NCBI GenBank assembly: GCA_016703745.1
Contig: JADJBK010000006.1
Location: 2,232,001-2,296,000, forward strand
Direction: 5' to 3'
From: Nitrosomonas sp.
GTDB taxonomy: Bacteria > Pseudomonadota > Gammaproteobacteria > Burkholderiales > Nitrosomonadaceae
Length of the DNA stretch: 64,000 bases
The notes under the pieces are model-generated. The model saw nothing but the letters and a program-made list of their open reading frames with translations, had not been told where the DNA came from and did no database searches. Below are positions 40,828-48,715 of this stretch, piece by piece. A program made the translations under genes and the position numbers. The first letter of the stretch is position 1; each line of letters starts with the position of its first letter.

Positions 40828-40976
40828 CCAAGTTTTCCGTCGCGTGAGAGTTCCTTGATCCAGCTAAAGCGAGTTCCCATGCCACTGTTTTAGTGGAAAC
40901 TGACGATTGACGATCGTACTAAATACCCTGCTGTTTGCGGCAGGGTGCTTCATTTAAAAATATTGGAGGTATTACC

Positions 40977-41639
40977 ATGAAATTCCTGCTCGCAAGTATT
41001 TTGAGTGTTTTGTTACTAAATGCATTGTCCTCACAGGCAGAAATCGTTGAATTCTCTGCACCCGCAGAATATTGTTTCCCACAAACATCGGTTAAAAGCG
41101 AGTTTGGAAAATTCGATAAGGTCACTCTCGATCATAATCTAATCGTAAATGAGCAGGATTATTTTAAAACAGGGGATATTTTTATTGGTTTCCGGCGTAA
41201 AAGTCAGCCTGATACGCTATGGTTAACTGATGGTGTTTCATGGCATAACGCTGCGGACAACAATGAGGGTAGACCCATAGCCTACCCGGTTATGCTACCA
41301 AATGGTGATGGCAAGCTCCAGCCTGTTATGCCAATCACTCTCATGGAACCCATTGATGTCAGTGCTTACGTTGGCGATGGTGAGGTATGGGTGGGTTACG
41401 GTCTAAAAACAGAAGGTGAGACCAGCAAGAAATCATACGAAGATATGATAAGTAATCAACGATTTGAAAAAATATGGGAAATTACTGGTTCGACACCAGT
41501 TTCAGGATTGCGAGGTGATTTGCCCACGATCTGTTTGATGGCAATTGAGATGAGAACTACAGTTATGACAGCAGACCATAATTTGCCAGGCGAAGTTATT
41601 CTGGATATTGATTCTGTCGGAATTGCAAGTGAACCGTGA
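40977..41639 (+). CDS. exported partner-type protein, paralogue 2
   Basis: The 220-residue protein starts at the ATG at 40977 with GGAGG 8 bases upstream. The signal peptide is FLLASILSVLLLNALSSQA. It shares with its paralogues YCFPQTSVKSE, IFIGFRRKSQPDTLWL, QPVMPITLMEPIDVSAYVGDG, EVWVGYGL and a second Cys in TICLMA. It has no adjacent protease remnant that can be seen. It is separated from paralogue 1 by repeat copy a, so it needs its own promoter or read-through. Function is unknown. Confidence 0.8.
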   Translation: MKFLLASILSVLLLNALSSQAEIVEFSAPAEYCFPQTSVKSEFGKFDKVTLDHNLIVNEQDYFKTGDIFIGFRRKSQPDTLWLTDGVSWHNAADNNEGRPIAYPVMLPNGDGKLQPVMPITLMEPIDVSAYVGDGEVWVGYGLKTEGETSKKSYEDMISNQRFEKIWEITGSTPVSGLRGDLPTICLMAIEMRTTVMTADHNLPGEVILDIDSVGIASEP

Positions 41640-41656
41640 ATACAGCCAATTACGAA

Positions 41657-41726
41657 TTACGGTGACAGTTCACCAAATATATTCCATCTCAGCGGGTAGG
41701 TTGGGGTGAAAGCAATGAACCCCAAC
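41657..41726. repeat. half MITE joined to REP-like hairpin
   Basis: TTACGGTGACAGTTCACC at 41657 is one end of the 90-bp palindrome, with the sequence CAAATATATTCCATCTC after it as at 42670. It runs into GCGGGTAG followed by the REP stem GTTGGGGT / ACCCCAAC (41700-41726). A further GTTGGGGTT occurs at 41754. Confidence 0.75.
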
Positions 41727-41765
41727 ATGTTCAATGTTTGTTGCGGTGTGTGTGTTGGGGTTCAA

Positions 41766-41855
41766 TTACGGTGACAGTTTACCAAATATGCTAACTTTGC
41801 CATGCTGGCAGTGTTACATAATCGGCATGGTATATTTAGTAAACTGTCACCGTAA
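41766..41855. repeat. 90-bp palindromic MITE-like repeat, copy b
   Basis: This copy is identical in length and nearly identical in sequence to copy a (TTTGCC for TCTGCC in the middle). Its right end is followed by CGACCGTAACC, a partial duplication of the repeat end, and then directly by the protease relic. Confidence 0.88.
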
Positions 41856-41867
41856 CCGACCGTAACC

Positions 41868-41973
41868 GCAGATGCCACGGCGCGGATCGTTTCCACTGCA
41901 AGTATTCCAGTTACCTACAACTTACCAGCGCCAGCCGGTAACTTATCGCAGAGTACGTATTCCCAATTTATAA
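41868..41973 (+). pseudogene. C-terminal relic of a second subtilisin-like protease
   Basis: The frame from 41868 reads ADATARIVSTASIPVTYNLPAP and, after a one-base shift near 41943, YRRVRIPNL and a TAA at 41971. The intact protease ends DVTAWVVTRGSIPATYALPPP and then YRRVRVP. The match includes the exact C-terminal tail, and the distance to the next start codon (15 bp) is like that after the intact protease (21 bp). So a second protease gene once stood before paralogue 3 and was lost except for its last ~35 codons. Confidence 0.85.
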
Positions 41974-41988
41974 GCTAAGGAGATAAAA

Positions 41989-42620
41989 ATGTCATACTTC
42001 AGAAAACTCTCAGTATTATTGTGCATTTTCCTATTCTGCATATCACTGGCTCAAGCAGATTTTACAGAAACCACGAGATTCTCAGAACCAGGAAGAATGT
42101 GCTTCCCACAAACATCCTTACGCGCAGAACCCAATAAATTCAACAACATCATGCTGGACCATCATTTGATTATTTCCGAGGAAGATCATTTTAAAGAAGG
42201 ACTTGTATTTGTTGGTTTTCGCCTCAAAAGTCAGCCAGATACATTGTGGTTATTTGATGGCGAAAACTGGATGAAGCATAGTGATGCTGATTCACTCAGA
42301 CCCTTTTTTTACCGGGTGGACATACTACTCCACCGGAAGGACAACTTCAGCCAGTCATGCCAACATTTGTTTCCAACTATCCGATTGATGTCAGCGAGTA
42401 TATTGGTGACGGCGAATTATGGGTCGGGTATGGCTTAAGTTCCGAAACAAGGACTTCACAAGAATCTTTTGATGAAATGATAAACAGTGAACGATTCAAT
42501 CTGGTTTGGGAAATAGGCAATCCGAAAGTCGCTACTGCTGGCGATTTAGGTCTTCCCAATACGATTTGTCTTTCTATAACCGAATTGACTAGAATTATTC
42601 ATACCATAACAACACAGTAG
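41989..42620 (+). pseudogene. exported partner-type protein, paralogue 3, frameshifted
   Basis: A signal peptide (LSVLLCIFLFCISLAQA) is followed by the conserved blocks MCFPQTSLRAEP, DHHLIISEEDHFKEGLVFVGF, LWLFDGENW. The frame then breaks at a run of seven T (42304-42310). From about 42311 the correct frame is the other one: PGGHTTPPEGQLQPVMPTF, PIDVSEYIGDGELWVGYGL, TICLSITE, ending at 42620. One more T would restore a ~210-residue protein. This may be a mutation, slippage in a homopolymer, or a sequencing error. ATG at 41989 follows AAGGAGATAAAA. Confidence 0.82.
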
Positions 42621-42631
42621 CCAATTACCAA

Positions 42632-42787
42632 TTACGGTGACAGTTTACAATTACGGTGACAGTTTACCAAATATATTCCATCTCAACCCTTTTCCTTTCT
42701 TTTGAGCATGCGTTTTTTTACTTTAGGCTCACGGCAAGTCATTACTGTTAATGGTTTTTTGGTCTATTTGGTAAACTGTCACCGTAA
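42632..42787. repeat. longer MITE-like repeat with duplicated left end
   Basis: The left end TTACGGTGACAGTTTAC occurs twice (42632 and 42651), and the complementary right end finishes at 42787. The interior differs from copies a and b (it includes CTTTTCCTTTC and GGTTTTTTGG). The end is followed by CACCGTAACC, another duplicated end. Confidence 0.75.
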
Positions 42788-42799
42788 CCACCGTAACCA

Positions 42800-42812
42800 C
42801 CGGGGCGATTCA
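42800..42812. mobile_element. IS3 end scar
   Basis: CCGGGGCGATTCA equals the terminal 13 bases of the IS3 at 62721-62733, with no IS3 body attached. It may be left from a deletion or imprecise loss of an IS3. The match is short, so chance is not excluded. Confidence 0.4.
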
Positions 42813-42909
42813 GTCTTGCAAGGAACTTTTAGGCATCATAACGAAGCGATCTGTACCGATATCCTGCTCTTTGAACCAGTCAAATTTTGGGCAGACACTA
42901 AGTCGTTGT

Positions 42910-43611
42910 CTACCACAAACCGTTTCCACCACTTGCCTTGTTAATCTGCAGCATTAGTTGGTTGTGTAATTCCAGTTCATTCCCATCAGCCTGCCGCACG
43001 GGAAGGGCCAGATCAGCTATCGAGGTCATTTCATCTTCTATGCGTTGTGCAGAAGGTTCGAGCGCAATCAGCAAACTTTTCTGACCGCGTGTCATGGCTA
43101 GATACACCTCAGCCAGCAATTCAGCATCGAGCAATGCGCCATGTAAAGTGCGCCTGGTGTGATCTATGTAATATCGTTCGCACAATGCATCCAGATTATT
43201 GCGTTTACCTGGATGCAATTCTTTTGCCATGACCAGCGTGTCGCTAATTTTCTTGCAGTAATGTTGCAAGGGTTGGCAATTAATCAATTCAAGTTCACGG
43301 TTAATAAAACCCACATCAAACGGTGCGTTATGAATAAAAACATCGGCATCCGTAATAAATTCCAGGAAATCGTTACAAATTTCACGAAATCTTGGTTTGC
43401 CGCGAAGAAATTCTCTGCTCAACCCATGAACTTTTAGCGCGCCTTCATCGCTGTCCCGTTCCGGGTCGAGATAGAAGTGAAAATGGCAGTCAGTGACATG
43501 CCGATTACTGACTTCCACAACGGCGATTTCGACAATGCGATGGCCGCTGGCTGGGTCAAGCCCGGTAGTTTCGGTATCCAGAAACAGTTGTCGCATTCGG
43601 TTGCCTGTCAT
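42910..43611 (-). CDS. dnaQ: DNA polymerase III epsilon subunit (proofreading exonuclease)
   Basis: The 233-residue protein has the DEDDh exonuclease motifs: ExoI FLDTETTGLDP, ExoII HNAPFDVGFINREL and ExoIII HGALLDAELLAEVYL. It removes misincorporated bases in the replicative polymerase. It follows rnhA with a 12-bp gap, the classical rnhA-dnaQ order though here codirectional. ATG at 43611 is used; a second in-frame ATG at 43596 would also give a normal N-terminus. Confidence 0.95.
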   Translation of the reverse strand: MTGNRMRQLFLDTETTGLDPASGHRIVEIAVVEVSNRHVTDCHFHFYLDPERDSDEGALKVHGLSREFLRGKPRFREICNDFLEFITDADVFIHNAPFDVGFINRELELINCQPLQHYCKKISDTLVMAKELHPGKRNNLDALCERYYIDHTRRTLHGALLDAELLAEVYLAMTRGQKSLLIALEPSAQRIEDEMTSIADLALPVRQADGNELELHNQLMLQINKASGGNGLW

Positions 43612-43623
43612 AGTAATTTCAAA

Positions 43624-44118
43624 CTAGGATGGGGAGTTGACTTGGATCAGAACGGATTCTGCTCCGAGATTGGCTAATCGATCCGCTTGCTCGTTACCAT
43701 CGTGGCCACTGTGCCCTCGCACCCAAAACCACTCTACTTGATACTGCTGCGACAATTGATCGAGTTGCTTCCACAATGCCTCATTCTTGACTGGCTTCTT
43801 ATCTGCAGTCAGCCAGCCGCGTTTTTTCCAGCTATGAATCCACTCACTGATCCCTTTTTGCACATACTGTGAGTCTGTATGAAGCTGCACCAGGTCTTCT
43901 GGCTTTACTACAGGCATGGTTTCCAGGTACTGCAAAGCACGGATGGCGGCAAGCAGTTCCATTCGGTTATTGGTCGTCATCATTTCACCACCAAATAATT
44001 CCCGAATTTCTCCATTAACGCGCAAATAGACACCCCATCCACCTACTCCCGGGTTGCCCTTGCACGCACCATCTGTGAAAATTTCGATCAATCCGGCTCG
44101 ATTGGTTTGCGGCATCAC
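43624..44118 (-). CDS. rnhA: ribonuclease HI
   Basis: The 164-residue enzyme cleaves RNA in RNA-DNA hybrids. The catalytic carboxylates are visible: Asp in IFTDGACKGNPG, Glu in NNRMELLAAI, Asp in LHTDSQYV and Asp in GNEQADRLA; the flexible His loop VRGHSGHDG is present. It lies between the methyltransferase gene and dnaQ in one leftward run. Confidence 0.97.
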   Translation of the reverse strand: MMPQTNRAGLIEIFTDGACKGNPGVGGWGVYLRVNGEIRELFGGEMMTTNNRMELLAAIRALQYLETMPVVKPEDLVQLHTDSQYVQKGISEWIHSWKKRGWLTADKKPVKNEALWKQLDQLSQQYQVEWFWVRGHSGHDGNEQADRLANLGAESVLIQVNSPS

Positions 44119-44150
44119 ACTCCTATACCCTTAATCGTTGATAACACGTG

Positions 44151-44924
44151 TTATTCAAATTTTACGCTACGCTCAGAACGTTTCCTGGCAGCATCCGGGT
44201 TGATTCGACTATCAGTTTGGGTGCTAGCAGGTGCACTTCTTGTTTTAGGGGAATTTTCCCAGCAGGGTTTGATAATACGCATGCCACGTTCATGTTTTGC
44301 CGCTTGCAAGAAATAAACTCCACCACCGATTGGCCACCAGCGATCACCCGCTGCTTCCATGAAGCGTAACCGTGAAATCCATTTTTCGCTGTTACAGGGC
44401 GGAATGTAGCAGCCTAATTTTCCGGTATTGGTTTCCAGACCCAGCAACTCTAACCAGTCCCTCATTCTTGGTAATGCAATAAAATTGCCGCACCATGGAA
44501 ATTCATTCTTGCTGGCAGTGACACGTTGATGCAATCCCCATGCACTAAAAGGATTGAATCCACTGATGACTATTTTGCCTTCAGGAATAAGGATACGGTG
44601 GACTTCACGCAGTATCTGATGCGGATTGGGAAAAAACTCCAGGGTATGCGGCAGCAGAACCAGATCGATACTTCTACTGCCAATAGGTAGCATATAGGGA
44701 TTAGCATACACACTGGAACCCCGCTCTAGTCCGACCACGAACCGAAAAGGCATTCGATTACTGCGTAAGAAATTAAACTCTGAAAAGCTGATCTGAATTG
44801 CATTGTAGCCAAAAATATCTGAAACGGTATTGTCGTAAAAGGCCCGCTCCTGCTCTAATAGATATTGCCCAATGGCTGTACCGAGCCATCGCTGTAAGCT
44901 TTGATGCAATATAGGATTCAGCAT
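44151..44924 (-). CDS. SAM-dependent methyltransferase (YafS-like)
   Basis: The 257-residue protein is a class I methyltransferase of the methyltransferase_11 type: the cofactor region is degenerate at motif I, but IDLVLLPHTLEFFPNPHQILREVHRIL and PEGKIVISGFNP are clear motifs II-III. The same gene lies between gloB and rnhA in E. coli (yafS), and the position is conserved here, which supports orthology. The substrate is unknown. The last ~30 residues are basic and Ser/Pro-rich. It is divergent from gloB. Confidence 0.85.
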   Translation of the reverse strand: MLNPILHQSLQRWLGTAIGQYLLEQERAFYDNTVSDIFGYNAIQISFSEFNFLRSNRMPFRFVVGLERGSSVYANPYMLPIGSRSIDLVLLPHTLEFFPNPHQILREVHRILIPEGKIVISGFNPFSAWGLHQRVTASKNEFPWCGNFIALPRMRDWLELLGLETNTGKLGCYIPPCNSEKWISRLRFMEAAGDRWWPIGGGVYFLQAAKHERGMRIIKPCWENSPKTRSAPASTQTDSRINPDAARKRSERSVKFE

Positions 44925-44967
44925 GCTTTCAAGAAAATTTTGATTATTCTTTAATTAAGGAACGATA

Positions 44968-45732
44968 ATGTTTACTGTCTCTGCAGTTCAGGCTTTCAAG
45001 GATAATTATATCTGGATCATTCACAACCAATGGGCAGCGGTAATTGTTGATCCGGGAGAGGCGTCTCCCGTGCTGCAGTTCGTAAGACAACACAAACTGC
45101 AGCCCGTTGCCATTTTCTGCACACACCATCATCATGATCATACCGGCGGAAACAAAGTGCTTGTACAGGAATTTTCCATTCCGGTCTATGGCCCCGCGAA
45201 CGAGAATATACCCTTATGCACACACGGGATGAAGGAAGCAGAAACCTTAGTCATCCCGGAACTGGGGATTGAATTTACTGTTATGGAAGTTCCAGGACAT
45301 ACAGCGGGTCATATTGCATTTTATGGACATCATGCCCTATTCTGTGGCGACACCCTTTTTTCCTGTGGTTGTGGACGTATTTTTGAAGGAAGCGCACAAC
45401 AGCTATATGAATCCTTGCAGAAACTGGCCAGATTGCCTGATGAAACTCAAGTTTATTGCGCACATGAATATACGCTAGCCAATATTGAATTTGCCAAAGT
45501 AGTTGATCCAAACAACCCGGCGTTATTCGAGCTGGAGAAAAATTGCAGACAAAATCAAGTGAACAACCTGCCCACACTTCCTTCCAGCATAGCTATCGAA
45601 AAGACGGTTAATCCTTTTTTACGCTGCGATCAGCAACCTGTTATCGACTGTGCCAGTCAGCATGGGCAGCTGCAATCAAATGACCCAGTAAGCGTATTTA
45701 CGGCACTACGCAATTGGAAGAATAATTTTTAG
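44968..45732 (+). CDS. gloB: hydroxyacylglutathione hydrolase (glyoxalase II)
   Basis: The 254-residue metallo-beta-lactamase-fold enzyme hydrolyses S-lactoylglutathione to D-lactate and glutathione, the second step of methylglyoxal detoxification. Metal ligands: THHHHDHTGG (52-61), His in VPGHTAGH, Asp in FCGDTLFSCGCGR and the C-terminal His in YCAHEYT. AAGGA lies upstream of the ATG. Its end overlaps the next, convergent gene by 4 bp. Confidence 0.97.
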   Translation: MFTVSAVQAFKDNYIWIIHNQWAAVIVDPGEASPVLQFVRQHKLQPVAIFCTHHHHDHTGGNKVLVQEFSIPVYGPANENIPLCTHGMKEAETLVIPELGIEFTVMEVPGHTAGHIAFYGHHALFCGDTLFSCGCGRIFEGSAQQLYESLQKLARLPDETQVYCAHEYTLANIEFAKVVDPNNPALFELEKNCRQNQVNNLPTLPSSIAIEKTVNPFLRCDQQPVIDCASQHGQLQSNDPVSVFTALRNWKNNF

Positions 45733-46313
45733 CGATGGCAACCTTCCGTATCACAAGCACCATCCAAGGGGGTATCCCTCTCACCGGATGACGACACGGG
45801 TGACAGTATAGCGGCCTGCTCTTCATATGGCTCAGCAAGCAATGTACCGATAGATACGCCCAGCAGAAAGTCACTGACATGCCCAAACTGATGCAAACGT
45901 AGATGGCCGGCCTTGTCAATCAGTATTGTCGTCGGGGTGCCTTGCATCTGATAAGCCATCATGGTGTGCGGAATGGCCATCTGCTCATTTGGCTTATCAA
46001 TTCCGATTGGAAATTTTAATCGATATTCATAGGAAAATACCTCCAGTGCTTCACGCGTCATAACAGCATGATGCTCAAAGACGGTATGCAGGCCGATAAC
46101 CGCAATCTGGTCAGAGTCGATTTCGTTGTAGATCTTTTGTGCCTGTGGAATACCCTGCTGCACACAACCTGGGCATAACATCTGAAAAGCGTGCAGCAAA
46201 ACTACCTTGCCGCGTAGAGAAGCAAGTGTAATAGTTTCGGCCGTATTCAACCAACCAACAGTTTGTAATTCCGGAGCCTTGATTTTACGCATCGTATCTT
46301 TGGATTCAGTCAC
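45729..46313 (-). CDS. thioredoxin-like (TlpA/AhpC-type) protein
   Basis: The 194-residue protein has a thioredoxin fold of the redoxin/TlpA class: LASLRGKVVLLHAFQMLCPGC with the CPGC active site, and the cis-Pro in QGTPTTILIDKAGH. There is no signal peptide. The C-terminal ~25 residues are unusual, ending DGACDTEGCHR, with two more Cys and a His. It may reduce or deliver disulfides to envelope proteins or protect against peroxide. GTG at 46313 or ATG at 46292 is the start. It is next to the cytochrome P460 gene but a 149-bp gap separates them. Confidence 0.82.
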   Translation of the reverse strand: MTESKDTMRKIKAPELQTVGWLNTAETITLASLRGKVVLLHAFQMLCPGCVQQGIPQAQKIYNEIDSDQIAVIGLHTVFEHHAVMTREALEVFSYEYRLKFPIGIDKPNEQMAIPHTMMAYQMQGTPTTILIDKAGHLRLHQFGHVSDFLLGVSIGTLLAEPYEEQAAILSPVSSSGERDTPLDGACDTEGCHR

Positions 46314-46462
46314 TTGAACTTTAGTCAGTCAAAATAAAGGGGCATTTCGCTCGGCACTATCAAGTTACACAGTGCGAAACAAAATACCCCAAAATTGATG
46401 AGAAACCATGCACAGCTTAAAACCTATGCACGACCACACATCAACCTTTTAAATTGTATAAA

Positions 46463-47080
46463 TTATTTAGCAGGTTTTGCGGCACGCAATACTGGGTAGT
46501 GTTGAATAAACACATTGTCAAAAGCTGCTGTTTCTTTGTGGCAGGCATTGCAGGATTCGTCAGCTTGCGCAGCAGCACTCTTACTCTCATAGCTTTCAAA
46601 ACCAAAATATGCCCAATGATTTGGACTGTTGGGATAGCGTTTTGAATCTTTAACGGTTGCAGCAATTCCCAGGAATTCACCCTGGAAATAACCATTACCG
46701 CTTGAAGATTCTTTTGTACCAACACTGGCCAACTCTTTCACAATGATTGTTCCGTCACGGAAAGCACCATTTTTTTTCCAGTGCGCATAACTAACAGGAT
46801 CAATGTAGACATTATGAAATTCAGGGAAAGCAGGATTACCATCATTCATATCTTTTGGAGTAACGGGTGCACCAACAAACACCCACTCACGATAGTCTTT
46901 TGGTGTCAGCAACTCACCGTCTTTATTAAAGTGTGCAAAAGATTTACCGTGGTGCGCAGCATGTCCCTTATGTTTGTCATGCTCACCAGCAACGGCAGCA
47001 GTTACCATCTGCCCAACCAGCAAGCCCGATACCAGCAAAGGCGCAAAACCACCCAGAAATGTTTTTTTCGATAGCGACAT
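46463..47080 (-). CDS. cytL: cytochrome P460
   Basis: The 205-residue protein has a signal peptide (LLVSGLLVGQMVTAAVAG) and a single CNACH haem motif near the C-terminus (177-181). The order WVFVGAPVTPKDMNDGNPAFPEFHNVYI, YAHWKKNGAFRDG and the late haem motif match the Nitrosomonas P460 family, where a Lys crosslinks the haem and the enzyme oxidises hydroxylamine (with NO) to nitrous oxide. The crosslinking Lys is probably one of the Lys residues between 102 and 115. The mature N-terminus is His-rich (EHDKHKGHAAHHGK). This is the strongest marker for an ammonia oxidiser in the window. Confidence 0.93.
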   Translation of the reverse strand: MSLSKKTFLGGFAPLLVSGLLVGQMVTAAVAGEHDKHKGHAAHHGKSFAHFNKDGELLTPKDYREWVFVGAPVTPKDMNDGNPAFPEFHNVYIDPVSYAHWKKNGAFRDGTIIVKELASVGTKESSSGNGYFQGEFLGIAATVKDSKRYPNSPNHWAYFGFESYESKSAAAQADESCNACHKETAAFDNVFIQHYPVLRAAKPAK

Positions 47081-47237
47081 AATAAATTCCTTAAATAGTT
47101 AATCAAAAATTATGAAAACAGCCTTCTCACGACCTAACCGTTTTCACGGTTAATCTTAGTCAGCACTTCGAGATACGTCAAGATTAGAATTCTCGGAAGG
47201 AGATAGAGCAATCTATTTCAAAAACAAGATTTTCGAT

Positions 47238-47271
47238 ACGCAAAGGGGCGCTTACATTCGCCCCTTTGCGT
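47238..47271 (-). terminator. terminator hairpin downstream of smbP
   Basis: A perfect 13-bp stem ACGCAAAGGGGCG / CGCCCCTTTGCGT with an 8-base loop lies 46 bp beyond the smbP stop. On the minus strand it is followed by ATCGAAAATCTTGTTTT, a moderate T-rich tail. It separates smbP from the P460 gene. Confidence 0.75.
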
Positions 47272-47316
47272 GCCTGGCTTTATCTATGTGCAAAGCCAGG
47301 ATGATTCTTCTGTCAA

Positions 47317-47661
47317 TCAATGGCCAGACTTACGCATATGCTTGATGGCATCTTCGATATGTTTGGTTGCGACATCTGCATGCCCCATCTCACCGTGCTT
47401 GATACCTTCTTCGAGATGGCTAACCGCTTCATCCATGTGTTTATGGGCGTCAGCATGTTCTTTTTGTGCATGCCTGGCGTGTTCCAGACTTTCCTTGGCA
47501 TGCTTTGCCAGCTCTTTGGCATGACCATCCTCACCATGCGCCTGAGCTTTGCCGGCATGCTCCATTGCTTCGGAGGTATGTCCGGCATCTCCTGCGTAAA
47601 CATGAGCACTCATTAACATTGCCAATGCGCTCATTGCAATCATGCTTGTCAGTGTTTTCAT
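47317..47661 (-). CDS. smbP: small periplasmic metal-binding protein SmbP
   Basis: From the ATG at 47661, 8 bases after GGAGG, the product has 114 residues with a signal peptide ending VYA. The mature ~91 residues contain 16 His spaced every three to seven residues in amphipathic helix repeats (HAKELAKHAKESLEHARHAQ). This is the His-rich helical-bundle pattern of Nitrosomonas europaea SmbP, which binds copper and other divalent metals in the periplasm. It probably buffers copper, which is in high demand for ammonia monooxygenase. It is adjacent to the P460 gene but has its own terminator. Confidence 0.92.
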   Translation of the reverse strand: MKTLTSMIAMSALAMLMSAHVYAGDAGHTSEAMEHAGKAQAHGEDGHAKELAKHAKESLEHARHAQKEHADAHKHMDEAVSHLEEGIKHGEMGHADVATKHIEDAIKHMRKSGH

Positions 47662-47862
47662 TTTATTATCCTCCATAAAGTTTTCTCGGTACCCGTTTAT
47701 GCCAAGGCACCAAATCTCCCCAACCGGGGAACCCAGGTCAATTGATTTATATCAGAACTATTACGAAAACACCGCCGAAACAACCAGCCAGCGACCAATC
47801 AATCAACCTCGCTATTGTTATACCACAAAAATATGATCAGGAATATGACTTCTCCCGTGCTG

Positions 47863-48684
47863 TCAGATTCCGCGCAACAGCTCATTAATACCCGTTTTGG
47901 CGCGGGTTTTTGCGTCCACCTGTTTGACGATAACCGCACAATACAGACTGTAACGCCCGTTTTCGGCTGGCAGACTTCCAGATACCACAACCGAACCGGG
48001 TGGAATCCGCCCATAGCTGATTTCACCCGTCTCACGATTATAGATTTTGGTACTTTGACCAATATACACACCCATTGAAATAACGGCGTTCTCACCAACG
48101 ACGACGCCTTCCACAATTTCAGAGCGCGCGCCAATAAAACAATTATCCTCGATAATAGTTGGACTTGCCTGCACGGGCTCCAGAACACCGCCAATACCTA
48201 CACCACCTGATAAATGGACATTTTTACCGATCTGCGCGCAGGAGCCAACCGTTGCCCAGGTATCTACCATGGTGCCTTCATCAACATAGGCGCCGATATT
48301 CACATAAGACGGCATCAGCACGACATTGCCAGCAATAAACGATCCTTTGCGCACGGCTGCGGGTGGAACCACTCGAAAACCACCATCTCGAAAATCACGC
48401 GAACTGTAATCAGCAAATTTGGACGGAATTTTGTCAAAATAATTGGAGAAGCCACCTTTGATAAAGCTGTTGTCTTCAATACGAAAGGACAACAGTACCG
48501 CCTTCTTGATCCATTGATGCACAATCCATTCACCGTTGATTTTTTCAGCAACCCGCAATTTTCCACTATCCAGCAGGTTGACAACATGCGCAACAGATTC
48601 TTTGAGATTGGATGCAACATTACGTGGGGTAATGTCAGCACGATTTTCAAAAGCATCTTCTATCGTGGTTTGTAATTTTTCCAT
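47863..48684 (-). CDS. dapD: tetrahydrodipicolinate N-succinyltransferase
   Basis: The 273-residue enzyme of the lysine/diaminopimelate pathway transfers succinyl from CoA to tetrahydrodipicolinate. It has the left-handed beta-helix hexapeptide repeats (VLMPSYVNIGAYVDEG, VDTWATVGSCAQIGKNVHLS, GVGIGGVLEPVQ). The ATG at 48684 follows CAGGAGTAGT. dapC lies 31 bp upstream, so the two consecutive steps of the pathway are in one operon. Confidence 0.97.
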   Translation of the reverse strand: MEKLQTTIEDAFENRADITPRNVASNLKESVAHVVNLLDSGKLRVAEKINGEWIVHQWIKKAVLLSFRIEDNSFIKGGFSNYFDKIPSKFADYSSRDFRDGGFRVVPPAAVRKGSFIAGNVVLMPSYVNIGAYVDEGTMVDTWATVGSCAQIGKNVHLSGGVGIGGVLEPVQASPTIIEDNCFIGARSEIVEGVVVGENAVISMGVYIGQSTKIYNRETGEISYGRIPPGSVVVSGSLPAENGRYSLYCAVIVKQVDAKTRAKTGINELLRGI

Positions 48685-48715
48685 ACTACTCCTGATGAAT
48701 GATTCAACGATTCTA

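Noticed and set aside
40925..40946. ACCCTGC / GCAGGGT hairpin before paralogue 2 as a terminator
   Set aside because: The stem is only 7 bp, with no T run; it could be chance or a leader structure.
40738..42787. The 90-bp repeats as a CRISPR array
   Set aside because: The spacing is about 1 kb with genes between, and each copy is a full palindrome with inverted ends.
46314..46462. Weak hairpin GGGGCATTTCGC / GCGAAACAAAATACCCC as a terminator
   Set aside because: The stem is interrupted and the loop long; no T run follows on either strand.
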